Positions 36,301-43,752 of a stretch of DNA of 64,000 nt are shown here, in pieces (position 1 is the stretch's first letter; each line of letters starts with the position of its first letter). The translations under genes and the position numbers were made by a program. The stretch covers positions 57,251 through 121,250 of the forward strand of contig JAZKBN010000041.1 of the NCBI GenBank assembly GCA_040388605.1. Reading direction: 5' to 3'. The DNA is from JAZKBN01 sp040388605. GTDB taxonomy: Bacteria; Bacteroidota; Bacteroidia; Cytophagales; Flexibacteraceae. The notes under the pieces are model-generated. The model was not told the origin of the DNA, ran no database searches, and worked only from the letters and a program-made list of their open reading frames with translations.

Positions 36301-38604
36301 GGAACGGTAAGCACCTTTGCCGGAACCGGCGTCTCCGGTTTCGCTGACGGTTCTGCGTCTGCCGCAAGGTTTGATGGTCCCAGCGCAATATGCATCGATG
36401 CGGCCGGCAACTTATACGTGGGCGAATATTATAACAACCGTATTCGCAAAATTACACCCGACGGCACTGTAAGCACCCTGGCGGGCAGCGGAAGTACAGG
36501 CCTTGTAGATGGTGTTGGAACAGCGGCTAAATTCGGGTACATATACGGAATGTGCATGGACCTTTCCGGAAATATAATTGTAGCAGACAGGGGCATAAGA
36601 AAGGTTACTCCGCAAGGCGCGGTTACTACTATAGCAGGCTCTTCTTCTGCCGGATACCAGGACGGCGCAGGAGCAGTTGCATTGTTCGATCATCCTTCAG
36701 GCTGCATAGCCGACAGCGAGGGAAATATTTATATAGCCGATAAATACAACAGCATAATTCGTAAAATTTCAACAGGCGGCATTGTAAGCACCCTTGCAGG
36801 CAACAGCTTCAGTGGCAACATAGATGGCGCCATTGGCAATGCTCGTTTCTATTATCCATACGGCATAGCATTCGATAAAGCCGGAAACCTGATAGTTGCC
36901 CAGGAAATGAATGGCCGCATTCGTAAAATTAACCTGGGTCAAAAGGTCGACAAATACATTTGGAGCAGCGGCGATTCCGGTAAATCAATTACGGCAAACC
37001 AGGCCGGCACCTATTCGGTAAGGAGTATTATCAGGGGCTGCACATCAGAGGTGAGCGAGCCCGTTACATTACAGGGTACTGCCGGTGTACCGCCGGTTCC
37101 TTCAATTTCAGCATCGGGTTCAGTAAACCTTTGTTACGGGGGCGCGGTGCAGCTAAGTTCAGGCACAACCCACGGCAACATCTGGAATACAGGCGATACA
37201 ACCCAGGCAATAAATGCCCGTTATCCCGGCAGGTATTATGTGGCGCTTACAAACGGGGCCTGCACATCAGGTGTATCAGATACCATTACGGTGACCATGC
37301 AGGATTCTGTTTTAAAGCCCACGGCACTAAGCACATCACTTATAATTTGCGGTTCAACAGCTGCGGTTTTGAGTTCAACTAACACTAGGGGTAATATTTG
37401 GAGCAACGGTGATACCACGCAAACCATCATGGTTTATGAGCCGGGAAATTATTCGGTACGCAGAATTTTAGGTTCATGCACATCGCGCCCGAGCAATGTG
37501 CTTGCTGTTACAATACAAAATGCCGACAGGCCGATTATTACAGCGCCCGTAACCGTTATTTGCGGCCCAGGCACAATAAGGCTTACATCTTCTTATGCAA
37601 GCGGCAATATTTGGAGCAACCTAAGCAACGCCCCTTATATTAATGCCGGGCCGGGTGTCTATTTTGTAAGGGCTGTAATTGGCGCATGCACCACAGCCAA
37701 CAGCGATACCATTATTGTGACCAGGATGACCCTGCTTGCCCCGACAATAAGCGCCACTCAAACATCGCTCTGCAACCCCGACAGCGCTGTTCTCAGCTCA
37801 TCTGAGGCTGAGGGTAATCTTTGGAGCACCGGGAGCACCGAAGCAAGCATTACCATAAGAACTACTGGCACTTATACGCTAATGCATATTGCAGGTGCCT
37901 GTACATCGGCTGCTCGCTCAATTTTAATTACTCAAAGGGTGGTGCCACCGCCCGTTGTAAGCGCCACCGCCACAGCACTTTGCAGCACCGACAGTGCAGT
38001 ACTTACATCGTCTTACACATCAGGCAATATTTGGAGCACATCAGATACCTCACGGAAAATAACAGTGCGAACATCCGGCGTTTACACAGTAAGGGCAGTT
38101 GTGAATTCATGCACATCGGCTGTAAGCAATACTATAAACGTTACAGTATCTGATACTTTAAGGCAACCTGTTATAACACTTACAGGCAATATGCTGCGCG
38201 CGCAGCCGCCCGGTTACACATATCAATGGTATTATAACAATACCCCGGTGCCCGGCAACAGCACAGATTCACTTTCGGCGCTTAACAGCGCAGGCAATTA
38301 CACCGTATCATATACCGATGCAGGTTCATGTGCCTCGCCGCTGTCGGCCATTTTCCTTGTTGAGGGATTGCTTAAACCAGGTTTGGCAGCAGGCCTGCAA
38401 TTAGCGCCAAACCCCGGCAGCCGATATTTCCGCATATTGGGCCTGAAAGAGAAAGCGAATGTAAAAATATTCAACATGCTCGGTCAGCTTGTATCAGATA
38501 CTTACACGAACCCTGATACCGATATAGATTTGCTCTCGCTCCCGGCCGGTGTTTACCGCGTGAATGTGCAAAACACCTGGCTGAACCTTGTGAAGAACAG
38601 GTGA
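30361..38604 (+). CDS. Giant secreted NHL-propeller/Ig-like module protein with T9SS tail
   Basis: About 2747 residues; an in-frame ATG at 30337 precedes the better start at 30361, which begins a signal peptide (MYNFRFAVLLITCIIS). Four blocks of NHL repeats (pattern ARFNxPxGIAxDxxGNxYVADxxNHxIRKI, AGSxxG) alternate with about 18 Ig-like modules of about 70-90 residues, each with the motif LWSNGDTTQSI, TYSVRTI and GCTS. The C-terminal 75 residues are a type A sorting domain (LAPNPGSRYFRI, NMLGQLV, LPAGVYRV), so it is exported by T9SS. A 10-base gap of N (33940-33949) lies inside one module but keeps the frame. A surface or adhesin role is inferred. Confidence 0.85.
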   Translation: MYNFRFAVLLITCIISVFCLHAGPAGRVKPGPRKSGAHANTGVNGTAAAAIPANRPMLVCPAPLVTQSGPVSFCAGASVTLSGPAGGRVTVSTIAAHTEDGYEAYFNGPAGVFTDNDGTTYVTDSWSHRIRKITAQGLVTTIAGGYQGYQNGTGENAWFRIPTGILKDNAGNLVVSDSYNDVIRLISPGNAVTTIAGVYSTGGFADGMALGSRFNSPMGIAKDGAGNIYIADAQNYKIRKLSTDGLVSTFAGGYAGFLNGQGTGAKFNEPSGVAVDNAGNVYVADYGNHAIRKITPAGDVSTLAGSAAGKPGLADGMGTNASFNNPTAVAVDASGNVYVTDQGNHRIRKITPAGLVSTFAGSSDGSEDGPALEAGFSSPIGLCIDMYGNITVADASNELIRKITVEPVYTAYLWSNGSTSQNLRVTASGSYTLRTVSNGCTSEPSLPVVVTVSGISPPIPTITAGGATSFCFGKTVVLSSSAQAGNYWSNGDTTASISVRASGTYSVKTISNECTSDASNAVTVNVTQTAGPTISAAGPVNVCAGGTVTLRSSVTAGNLWSNGATSQSITVNASGKYYVATVSGGCTSRNSNTIKVKIATPYKPFVNVSGSTQLCAGSSVTLTAPSSDEAIVSTLAGSDSGDAVGQGAEAKFDRPVGIARYGGNFYVTDYYNNNVKKITPEGLVTSFYDIGDPWGIAFDTSGNMYISTSAGDCQILKVKDGRRKLLAGDELAFIDGIGPQASFFHPRGITLDDFGNVFVADWGNQCIRKVTSAGDATTFAGSWRDGWLDGEGIGAKFYFPTGIEAGPDGNLYVADRDNSRIRKITGNVVSTVAGNGSFGLADGQGQAAVLNGPSGLIFDPNGNMYVADFSCIRKITPGGKVTTVAGNNTPGFADGLGSAARFNLLEDLEIDEDGVLYAVDFRNRRIRKIIPGADIDAYIWSDGSRAQKLTTTQAGNYTVRVVVNGCTSLPSDPVTVTVNQVPAGPVITYNGPLTLCNNQTATLTSSAATGNLWSTGDTTQSITAEYYGYYSVRTIIGHCTSAVSNVITLNWDYANPPRIAASGSLDFCSNNRVVLTTDISSWAGQNLLWSNGQTGPSIIVNTPGTYSVVYITGNCTSDASVAVNVTVRPAPEQPVITASGPLEICYNEMLTLTSSSPVNNLWSTGETTQSITASTSGSYSVKTILGGCTSVSSXXXXVKVLGGDCNSLSTKVQVRKANMLQPFIVSPSKPIVCAGQRRNLRAAGNMHVSVATVAGGTHGFADGYGNTARFKHPLGCNTNQYGTIILADDSNSAIRGVYQYGMVYTPNSFTPADRITDVAVTPVNFVCLANPGKNVVSYLVYRNPSLLGSFGIRSDTGGYAEGNSLSARFNNPTSVCFDSAGNLYIADAGNFRIRKLNSYTIEDFGDRTWSSTIAGSGVQGFADGPGNVAQFNDLRGVCADKAGNVFVLDGNRVRKVSPAGYVSTIAGSPEAGYVNEQGEDARFNDPKGIECDENGNVYVTDFGNHCIRLIDNYGFVFTLAGKPDSPGNADGSGSAEEGGTAAQFTGPYGICRSKTGSLFITDATSDRVRSINFLDRYYWSNGETPSSINVSTAGSYSVQAIYNGCTSEVSPTFEVEFTSPPAPAISYLGNYTASVQVCQGDTIELSSDSPTGNLWSNGDNAQTIRVSRNGTFSLRTTLSGCTSAVSNSVSVTFLSNAKATAYALGALNFCEGDSVILRSGSLYGNIWSTGDTTRNITVHSYGDYTVQTQRGICLSPPSNVFAVRPIPEIPIPVITVDGDLQTCGVASVRLTSSAAIGNRWGGPHLGDTAQSIVVTESGDYNVQVVFARCSAVSAFVHIEISNPKKPEITSSAGAPVICEGTGTILSVRGADVAQTVSTLAGSSQGYTDGISTSAKFASVKNIVTDNAGNIFVADATNNCIRKISPTGMVSTFAGSRTAGLVNGDAGSARFSQPYALAIDANNNMFVCDYNNGVIRKITPAGTVSTFAGTGVSGFADGSASAARFDGPSAICIDAAGNLYVGEYYNNRIRKITPDGTVSTLAGSGSTGLVDGVGTAAKFGYIYGMCMDLSGNIIVADRGIRKVTPQGAVTTIAGSSSAGYQDGAGAVALFDHPSGCIADSEGNIYIADKYNSIIRKISTGGIVSTLAGNSFSGNIDGAIGNARFYYPYGIAFDKAGNLIVAQEMNGRIRKINLGQKVDKYIWSSGDSGKSITANQAGTYSVRSIIRGCTSEVSEPVTLQGTAGVPPVPSISASGSVNLCYGGAVQLSSGTTHGNIWNTGDTTQAINARYPGRYYVALTNGACTSGVSDTITVTMQDSVLKPTALSTSLIICGSTAAVLSSTNTRGNIWSNGDTTQTIMVYEPGNYSVRRILGSCTSRPSNVLAVTIQNADRPIITAPVTVICGPGTIRLTSSYASGNIWSNLSNAPYINAGPGVYFVRAVIGACTTANSDTIIVTRMTLLAPTISATQTSLCNPDSAVLSSSEAEGNLWSTGSTEASITIRTTGTYTLMHIAGACTSAARSILITQRVVPPPVVSATATALCSTDSAVLTSSYTSGNIWSTSDTSRKITVRTSGVYTVRAVVNSCTSAVSNTINVTVSDTLRQPVITLTGNMLRAQPPGYTYQWYYNNTPVPGNSTDSLSALNSAGNYTVSYTDAGSCASPLSAIFLVEGLLKPGLAAGLQLAPNPGSRYFRILGLKEKANVKIFNMLGQLVSDTYTNPDTDIDLLSLPAGVYRVNVQNTWLNLVKNR
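33940..33949. other. Assembly gap (10 N) inside the giant gene
   Basis: Ten N in the middle of an Ig-like module. The frame continues on both sides, but the length is a placeholder, and repeat modules may have been lost or collapsed here. Confidence 0.95.
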
Positions 38605-38631
38605 TTTAAAGGAATTCAGGATTACGAAAGT

Positions 38632-38694
38632 AAAAAAGCTCTGCATTGCCGTATAAGATGATTAACCTCTTATTACGGTGATACAGAGCTTTTT
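38632..38694 (+). terminator. Terminator of the giant NHL gene
   Basis: Stem AAAAAGCTCTG/CAGAGCTTTTT (38633-38643 and 38684-38694) with an inner paired region CCGTATAAGA/TCTTATTACGG, ending in a T run. It lies about 30 bases after the stop. Confidence 0.75.
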
Positions 38695-38754
38695 GCGGGA
38701 ACAGGCCGCCTTTGAATTGTATCTGCGAATCAGGGCTAGCTGTGATAAATGGTG

Positions 38755-39408
38755 TTAAATTCCCCTGTCGGCCCAATCTTCGAGGTTGGAACTTTCCCTG
38801 GGATTAAAAAAGCCCTTTATACAATCGGGGTTACGTATGCAGATTTGGATATGGCTTTTTTCAAAAATTCCGGCGCCGTCAAATACAGGTCCGCCTTCGG
38901 TAAATACACCGCGAACGGATTCGAAGATTTTAATATTGCTGAAGCCCTTGGCTGCAGTTTCCTGTATATAAGTACTAAAAATACTTTTGTGCATAAACTC
39001 AATAATAGCACAATCTAAGTACCTGAGAAGATGGTTGTTGTGAAGATCATGCCTGAGATTTCTATTTACCGGTAGAGGCAGCCCGGTTGCTTCAAAATCT
39101 TTAGCCATTGAGAGGTAGTATTTTCTAAGGAGCTCAATAAACTTGGTGTCAAGGAAATCACAGCAATATCCTAATTGTAGTACAGCGCCGACAACTGCCG
39201 GTTTATGAATTTCACCTCTGCTTTCCTTCTCGCCTGCAAACTGTAAAGCCCTTTCAAAGTTATTTTCCCAAAAATACATGCCATGACCAAGCCAATCGTA
39301 AGGATTAATGCTTTTACGAATCTTTCCGGATGAATTGATTAATTCGCTCTTAACTGATTCATCGCAACCGTGAAAACCAATAACCAAATTAGGCCTGAAA
39401 TCGTACAT
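38755..39408 (-). CDS. ADP-ribosyltransferase-like (DUF3990-type) protein
   Basis: 217 residues from the ATG at 39408, whose first base is the last base of the upstream stop (TGATG). Seen: a start strand LVIGFHGCD with H13, a NPYDWLGHGMYFWENNFERALQFA segment (Y45, E48), and an SHIQICIRNP strand near the end. This order (HG near the N-terminus, then WLGHGxYFWE, then a late strand) fits the ADP-ribosyltransferase-like DUF3990 type of proteins often found in toxin-antitoxin-like pairs. No substrate is known. It is encoded right after a 59-residue gene. Confidence 0.75.
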   Translation of the reverse strand: MYDFRPNLVIGFHGCDESVKSELINSSGKIRKSINPYDWLGHGMYFWENNFERALQFAGEKESRGEIHKPAVVGAVLQLGYCCDFLDTKFIELLRKYYLSMAKDFEATGLPLPVNRNLRHDLHNNHLLRYLDCAIIEFMHKSIFSTYIQETAAKGFSNIKIFESVRGVFTEGGPVFDGAGIFEKSHIQICIRNPDCIKGFFNPRESSNLEDWADRGI

Positions 39409-39587
39409 CAATTTGCAGGCATACTCTTTAATGCTTTACCAAGATCTGCATAGGGTTTAGTAAAATTGCCGTTTGCATCTAAGATACCTGCATGCATTAA
39501 AGATTGCAAGGCTTCTTCCTTAGTTCTTACGGCTTTTATATTTTTATCAGCCAAATCCATCAGGTACTGAATATCTTTATCGTTCAT
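39408..39587 (-). CDS. 59-residue partner of the ART-like protein
   Basis: Minus-strand frame from the ATG at 39587 to the TGA at 39410-39408, giving 59 residues: MNDKDIQYLMDLADKN, then KEEALQSLMHAGILDANG and a short tail FTKPYADLGKAL. It is predicted helical. The stop overlaps the start of the ART-like gene by one base (TGATG), which argues for coupled translation and against chance. Probably the antitoxin or regulator of the downstream protein. It is shorter than the usual gene-finding cutoff. Confidence 0.8.
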   Translation of the reverse strand: MNDKDIQYLMDLADKNIKAVRTKEEALQSLMHAGILDANGNFTKPYADLGKALKSMPAN

Positions 39588-39683
39588 AGCAGTTATATTT
39601 ATGTAAAGTTAAATAATCAACACCAAATTTATATAAGATAATACGAAAAGTATAGCTCAATATTTTCAGAGCAGCTAAAGCCC

Positions 39684-42149
39684 TCACCTGTTCAGCACCA
39701 GCCTTTGCGTATGCACGCCTTTATTGGTGATAACTTTCACCACATAAACCGAGTTAGCAAAATCACTGAGGTTTACGCTTACGTTATTGATTTTGCCCAG
39801 CAGCGGGAAATCATATACCAATTGTCCTTTGAGCGTATAAATTTTTAAATCGCCTTTGCCTTCTATATTGAACTTCACCACATCGGCAGCGGGGTTGGGG
39901 CTCATTAAAAAGGGCTTGCTGACAACAGGGCCCTGGGAATCGCTGGGGTAAGGGGTTGTATTGGCAAGGTAGAGCAGGCCGCCCCCGGCCGTACCGGCTA
40001 TTAAATCAGGGTAGCCATCGTTATCAAGATCGCCTATGGCAGGGGCCATAAAGCCGCCAACGTTATAGGGCATTACCAAATCATACAAGGGGTTCCATAC
40101 AAGCTCGGTATCCGGCACAAGAACAGTATTTAAGCGGGGCACAAAATCTGAATAGAAACGAATGAGGCCAATGTAATCACCGGTAATTAAATCGGCTTTG
40201 CCGTCGAGGTCGAAATCACCGGCGGCAAGGCTCAGGTTCTGAGCAAAAAAGGTGGAAGGCAGGCCGCCTGTGGCATCGTTTATCAGGGTAAACTGCGGAT
40301 CGGCAATGGTGCCTGTGTTTTTGTAATATTGTAGTCGGCCGTCGTACTTTCCGAGGAGCATATCTGGCAGTCCATCCCTGTCCACATCATAAAACAGGGG
40401 GAAATCATAAGGCTCGGTACCAAAAGCAAATACGTTTATTTGAGAGGTGTCGAATTGGTATGGCTGCCCTACAGGCGCGCTGTTCAGCATATACCTGAAA
40501 TTAGAGCCAAAGCCCAGCCTTGCGCTTGCCAACAGCAGGTCTTTTGCCCCGTCGCCGTTTATATCGATAAAGAAAGGGCGAATGCTGTTTAAGCCTTGGG
40601 CCCGCAGGCCCAGCCAATTGTTACCCTCGTAGGTAAATGATGGGGCATCAACAGAACCCGTGTTTTTATAGAGGGCAATTCCACCGGCCTGGGTGCCGTT
40701 GGTCCAGATTCCTTTATCGGCTACAAACAGATCCAGATCTCCGTCAGCATCATAATCGGACAGGGCAGGGCAGGCTTCTTCGCCGGTTTCTATCATTTGG
40801 TTTTGCAGGTATGCGTTGGTTTCACGCACATAGCTGCGGTTACCCGCCGGACCCGATGCATGGTAATACCAGAGGGAATTGGCAAAATCAGTGAAACCGT
40901 AATCGGAATAAGAAACGGCGGGGCTGCTGATGAGATCAGGTACATTATCCCGGTCTATATCAACCTCGTATGCCGAGGGGTAAACGTAATAAGAAACAGG
41001 GGGTGTTCCGTTAGGCGGGAAACTTACCGCCGGGGCATACAGGGCGCTTGCTTTGGTGCCCACATTTTTCAGGTAATATAAATCGTTACAAACCACATCG
41101 CTCATAATTAAATCGTAGAGCGAATCTGTGGCAATGTGCATGGCCGTTGAGCCGGTGCCGTTATGCAAAACCCTTTTCGTGGAAGGGTCCGCAGGATTTC
41201 CGCTGCTTCCGGCAGGGCCCGGGATTCCTGAATTAAAGCGCGAAAATTCAGCCCTGCCTTCAGACCTGTTTCGCATGCCAATATGAGCACTGTCTAAAAC
41301 AGGATTAGTAACTGTGCTGATGGCTGTACCGTCTTCGGCAGGCGGGGCCAGCCTGCAAGCCTGCCCGGTTGCGTATTGTCCGCATTCAGTAGCCACCAAA
41401 AACTTTCCGAAGCAGGCATAATTGCCTTCATAATCGAGTCCGCAGCGCCCGGTTCTTTCCTTGCTCACGTTTTTGTAATAAACCATGGTTACGCCCTGGT
41501 AGAATACGGCAAGTATATCCAAATCCCCGTCGCCGTCGTAGTCTATAATTTCAGGAATATCGGAGCCGTTAATCTGCAGGTTTACCGTGCGTCCGCCACC
41601 GCTTTGGCTGGGAATGGTAATTACATTTACAACCTGTGTATAGCTGGGTGCGGCCGGCGGAACAGCGTCGTTATGGTAAACGGCAATGCCGAGGGGCGAG
41701 GAGGTATATATATCTTTCAGCCCGTCGCAGTCATAGTCACGGAAGCGCACCCAGCCATAGAATGCCGGGAAGAAATTTTCATACTCCGGCGCCCAGTGGT
41801 ATTTGATGCTGCCGTTTTCATTGGCGGCCAGGAATGTGCTCGTTTTATTGGTGGCCCGGTCATAAATAACCAGGTCTTCCATTGCATCGTCGTTGAGGCG
41901 AATGGTATTGACCGTTGCCGCATTCAGGCCCCCGGCGAAGGCATCGGGCAATATGGCGTTGTTTTGGGTAACCGGTAAATGCCTGAGCTCGAACTTAACC
42001 TGTGCTGAAACAGAATTTCCCAAAAGCATTAAAAAGGCAATAAAGAAAAAGCATAAGCCCGAAATACCTGCCCGGCAGCCTGTTTGTGCATGCCTGACCC
42101 TGACAAACTTTGCCCTTCGAACCGGGAATAATGTATTCGGAATGCGCAT
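39684..42149 (-). CDS. Secreted FG-GAP repeat protein with T9SS tail
   Basis: 821 residues from the ATG at 42149 (an upstream start at 42233 would add 28 residues). The N-terminal 45 residues are a basic lead followed by a hydrophobic segment (LCFFFIAFLMLLG) ending in SAQ. The body contains many FG-GAP/VCBS-like repeats with D-x-D-x-D-G calcium loops (DYDCDGLKD, DYDGDGDLD, DINGDGAKD, DVDRDGLPD, DLDNDGYPD), which fold as a beta propeller. The C-terminal 75 residues are a type A sorting domain (SPNPAADVVKF, TLKGQLVYD). It is probably a surface-bound or released protein. Confidence 0.88.
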   Translation of the reverse strand: MRIPNTLFPVRRAKFVRVRHAQTGCRAGISGLCFFFIAFLMLLGNSVSAQVKFELRHLPVTQNNAILPDAFAGGLNAATVNTIRLNDDAMEDLVIYDRATNKTSTFLAANENGSIKYHWAPEYENFFPAFYGWVRFRDYDCDGLKDIYTSSPLGIAVYHNDAVPPAAPSYTQVVNVITIPSQSGGGRTVNLQINGSDIPEIIDYDGDGDLDILAVFYQGVTMVYYKNVSKERTGRCGLDYEGNYACFGKFLVATECGQYATGQACRLAPPAEDGTAISTVTNPVLDSAHIGMRNRSEGRAEFSRFNSGIPGPAGSSGNPADPSTKRVLHNGTGSTAMHIATDSLYDLIMSDVVCNDLYYLKNVGTKASALYAPAVSFPPNGTPPVSYYVYPSAYEVDIDRDNVPDLISSPAVSYSDYGFTDFANSLWYYHASGPAGNRSYVRETNAYLQNQMIETGEEACPALSDYDADGDLDLFVADKGIWTNGTQAGGIALYKNTGSVDAPSFTYEGNNWLGLRAQGLNSIRPFFIDINGDGAKDLLLASARLGFGSNFRYMLNSAPVGQPYQFDTSQINVFAFGTEPYDFPLFYDVDRDGLPDMLLGKYDGRLQYYKNTGTIADPQFTLINDATGGLPSTFFAQNLSLAAGDFDLDGKADLITGDYIGLIRFYSDFVPRLNTVLVPDTELVWNPLYDLVMPYNVGGFMAPAIGDLDNDGYPDLIAGTAGGGLLYLANTTPYPSDSQGPVVSKPFLMSPNPAADVVKFNIEGKGDLKIYTLKGQLVYDFPLLGKINNVSVNLSDFANSVYVVKVITNKGVHTQRLVLNR

Positions 42150-42324
42150 TTTCAGCAGGTCAGAAAAGTAAGTAAATTTGTTTTCATATTTAAGGCTGTA
42201 AAATACACCAGGCGCAGCATTCAGGCTACTCAAGCATGTTACTAACGAAAACTACCGGCAGCCGGTATATTGGTAAACCCATGGCTGCAAAAGCCCAGCC
42301 CCGCTATAAGTGTGCCGGGCGAAA

Positions 42325-43752
42325 TTAATTACCCACATGCACATATACCCCTTTTCCCGATGCCGGATCAGGGCGGTATTGCGATGCAAGAACAGGTATT
42401 CGGTTAAAGAGGGAATCAAGGGTGCCGTCGAGGTTCACAATATAATCAGGATAATCTGAGCTTATATTGCTGTAAATGCGGCGAACACCTTCATACTCAT
42501 CCATACGCCCGAAATCGGCCTGGGCGAGGCGGCGGCTCAGGTAAGGGGTTGCCAGCCTGTTGCCTTGGTACAGGCTCAGGTCATCGCCGAGAACCAGTAT
42601 TTTTTTACCGGTCGGGAAGTTGGCCGAAGGCGGTTTTACCACCAGATTTTTTATGCTGAAAACCTGCTCAAACTGCGGTCCTGCATGCAAATCGACAAAT
42701 GGGGTAACGTACAGGCAAAACACCCCTGCCAGCAGCAGCAGCATAAACCAAAGCTCGGTAAGCGGGTTGCGCTTTTGCAGCAGGAACAGCCAGCAAATAA
42801 AAATGCTCATGGGCGCAATGGCCGTATAAAATGGGTTGGCGCTTCCTTCGGAGCTGAAAACCGCACCGCCTATGGCCGAAAGCAGCCAAAAGAAAGCCAC
42901 CGACAAACTGTTTTGCTGGAAATTGGTGATGCGAGGCACCTTGCTCAGTTTAAAAACCGCAAATACCAAAAACACCAGCGGAATGCTGAACAATGAAAGC
43001 AATGTGCTTATGCCCAGGTAATTGGTTCTTGAGCCATTAAAAAAATCGGGCAGGTAGTTGCGGTAAAAGTCGGTGGCATCGCCTGCTGTGTAAAAGGCCA
43101 ATATGGGTACCAGGAAGGGCAGCACAAAGCCGAATGCCAGCAGGAAATACTGCCTCAGCTTAACACCGGTATAAAGTAAAAATACAATAACCGGCACCGG
43201 CATAAACAATGCCGAGGGCTGCCAGCAAAGCGCAGCCAGGGCAGTATAAAAGCCGGGCAATAAGAATTCTTCCTCGCGAAGGCCGGCCTTCAGCATCTTT
43301 ACCGTTTTCCCGAAAGCCGCAACCAGGAAAGTGCTGCTGATAAGCGCCGGGCTCAGGGTTATAAACTGGAAAAACCATCCCGACAGGAAAATATAAACAG
43401 CGGCAGGTACCCAGGTGCGCTCCGGAAAAAGATCATAGCGTATGGCAATGCGGTTCAGGTGCATGGCCTGCAGCAAAGTAAGCGCCATGGCCAGTATCTG
43501 CAGCGGCAATGTGGCTTTGCCGAAAACGGCATAGAGCAGGGCATAAATATAAGCCGGTAAGGGGCCAAGCTCGGTTACAAGGTCGCGGTAAAGCAGGGCG
43601 CCGTGGCTCAGCTTTTCGCCGCAGAGCTGCCAAACCAACTCAGGCATGGTTACAGGTGCGCCGAAAAGCAGGAAAGGGACCCTTGCCATCAGCATAATTA
43701 CCAACAGCGCAATGAGCCTGTCGGGCACGTTTATGCGGAAAAAGCCGAGCAT
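42325..43752 (-). CDS. Polytopic membrane protein, GT-C-like / DUF6427-like
   Basis: 475 residues with about eleven hydrophobic segments. A loop between the first helices reads MPELVWQLCGEKLSHGALLYRDLVTELGPLPAYIYALL, similar to lipid-linked-sugar glycosyltransferases (GT-C type), but no catalytic Asp-Asp/Glu motif is certain. The C-terminal 110 residues are soluble. It starts on the last base of the murB stop, so the two form an operon. Function unknown. It may work in cell-wall or envelope assembly. Confidence 0.75.
   Translation of the reverse strand: MLGFFRINVPDRLIALLVIMLMARVPFLLFGAPVTMPELVWQLCGEKLSHGALLYRDLVTELGPLPAYIYALLYAVFGKATLPLQILAMALTLLQAMHLNRIAIRYDLFPERTWVPAAVYIFLSGWFFQFITLSPALISSTFLVAAFGKTVKMLKAGLREEEFLLPGFYTALAALCWQPSALFMPVPVIVFLLYTGVKLRQYFLLAFGFVLPFLVPILAFYTAGDATDFYRNYLPDFFNGSRTNYLGISTLLSLFSIPLVFLVFAVFKLSKVPRITNFQQNSLSVAFFWLLSAIGGAVFSSEGSANPFYTAIAPMSIFICWLFLLQKRNPLTELWFMLLLLAGVFCLYVTPFVDLHAGPQFEQVFSIKNLVVKPPSANFPTGKKILVLGDDLSLYQGNRLATPYLSRRLAQADFGRMDEYEGVRRIYSNISSDYPDYIVNLDGTLDSLFNRIPVLASQYRPDPASGKGVYVHVGN

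Noticed and set aside
30361..38604. Giant gene as two or more separate genes split by the gap
   Set aside because: Frame and module order continue on both sides of the 10 N.
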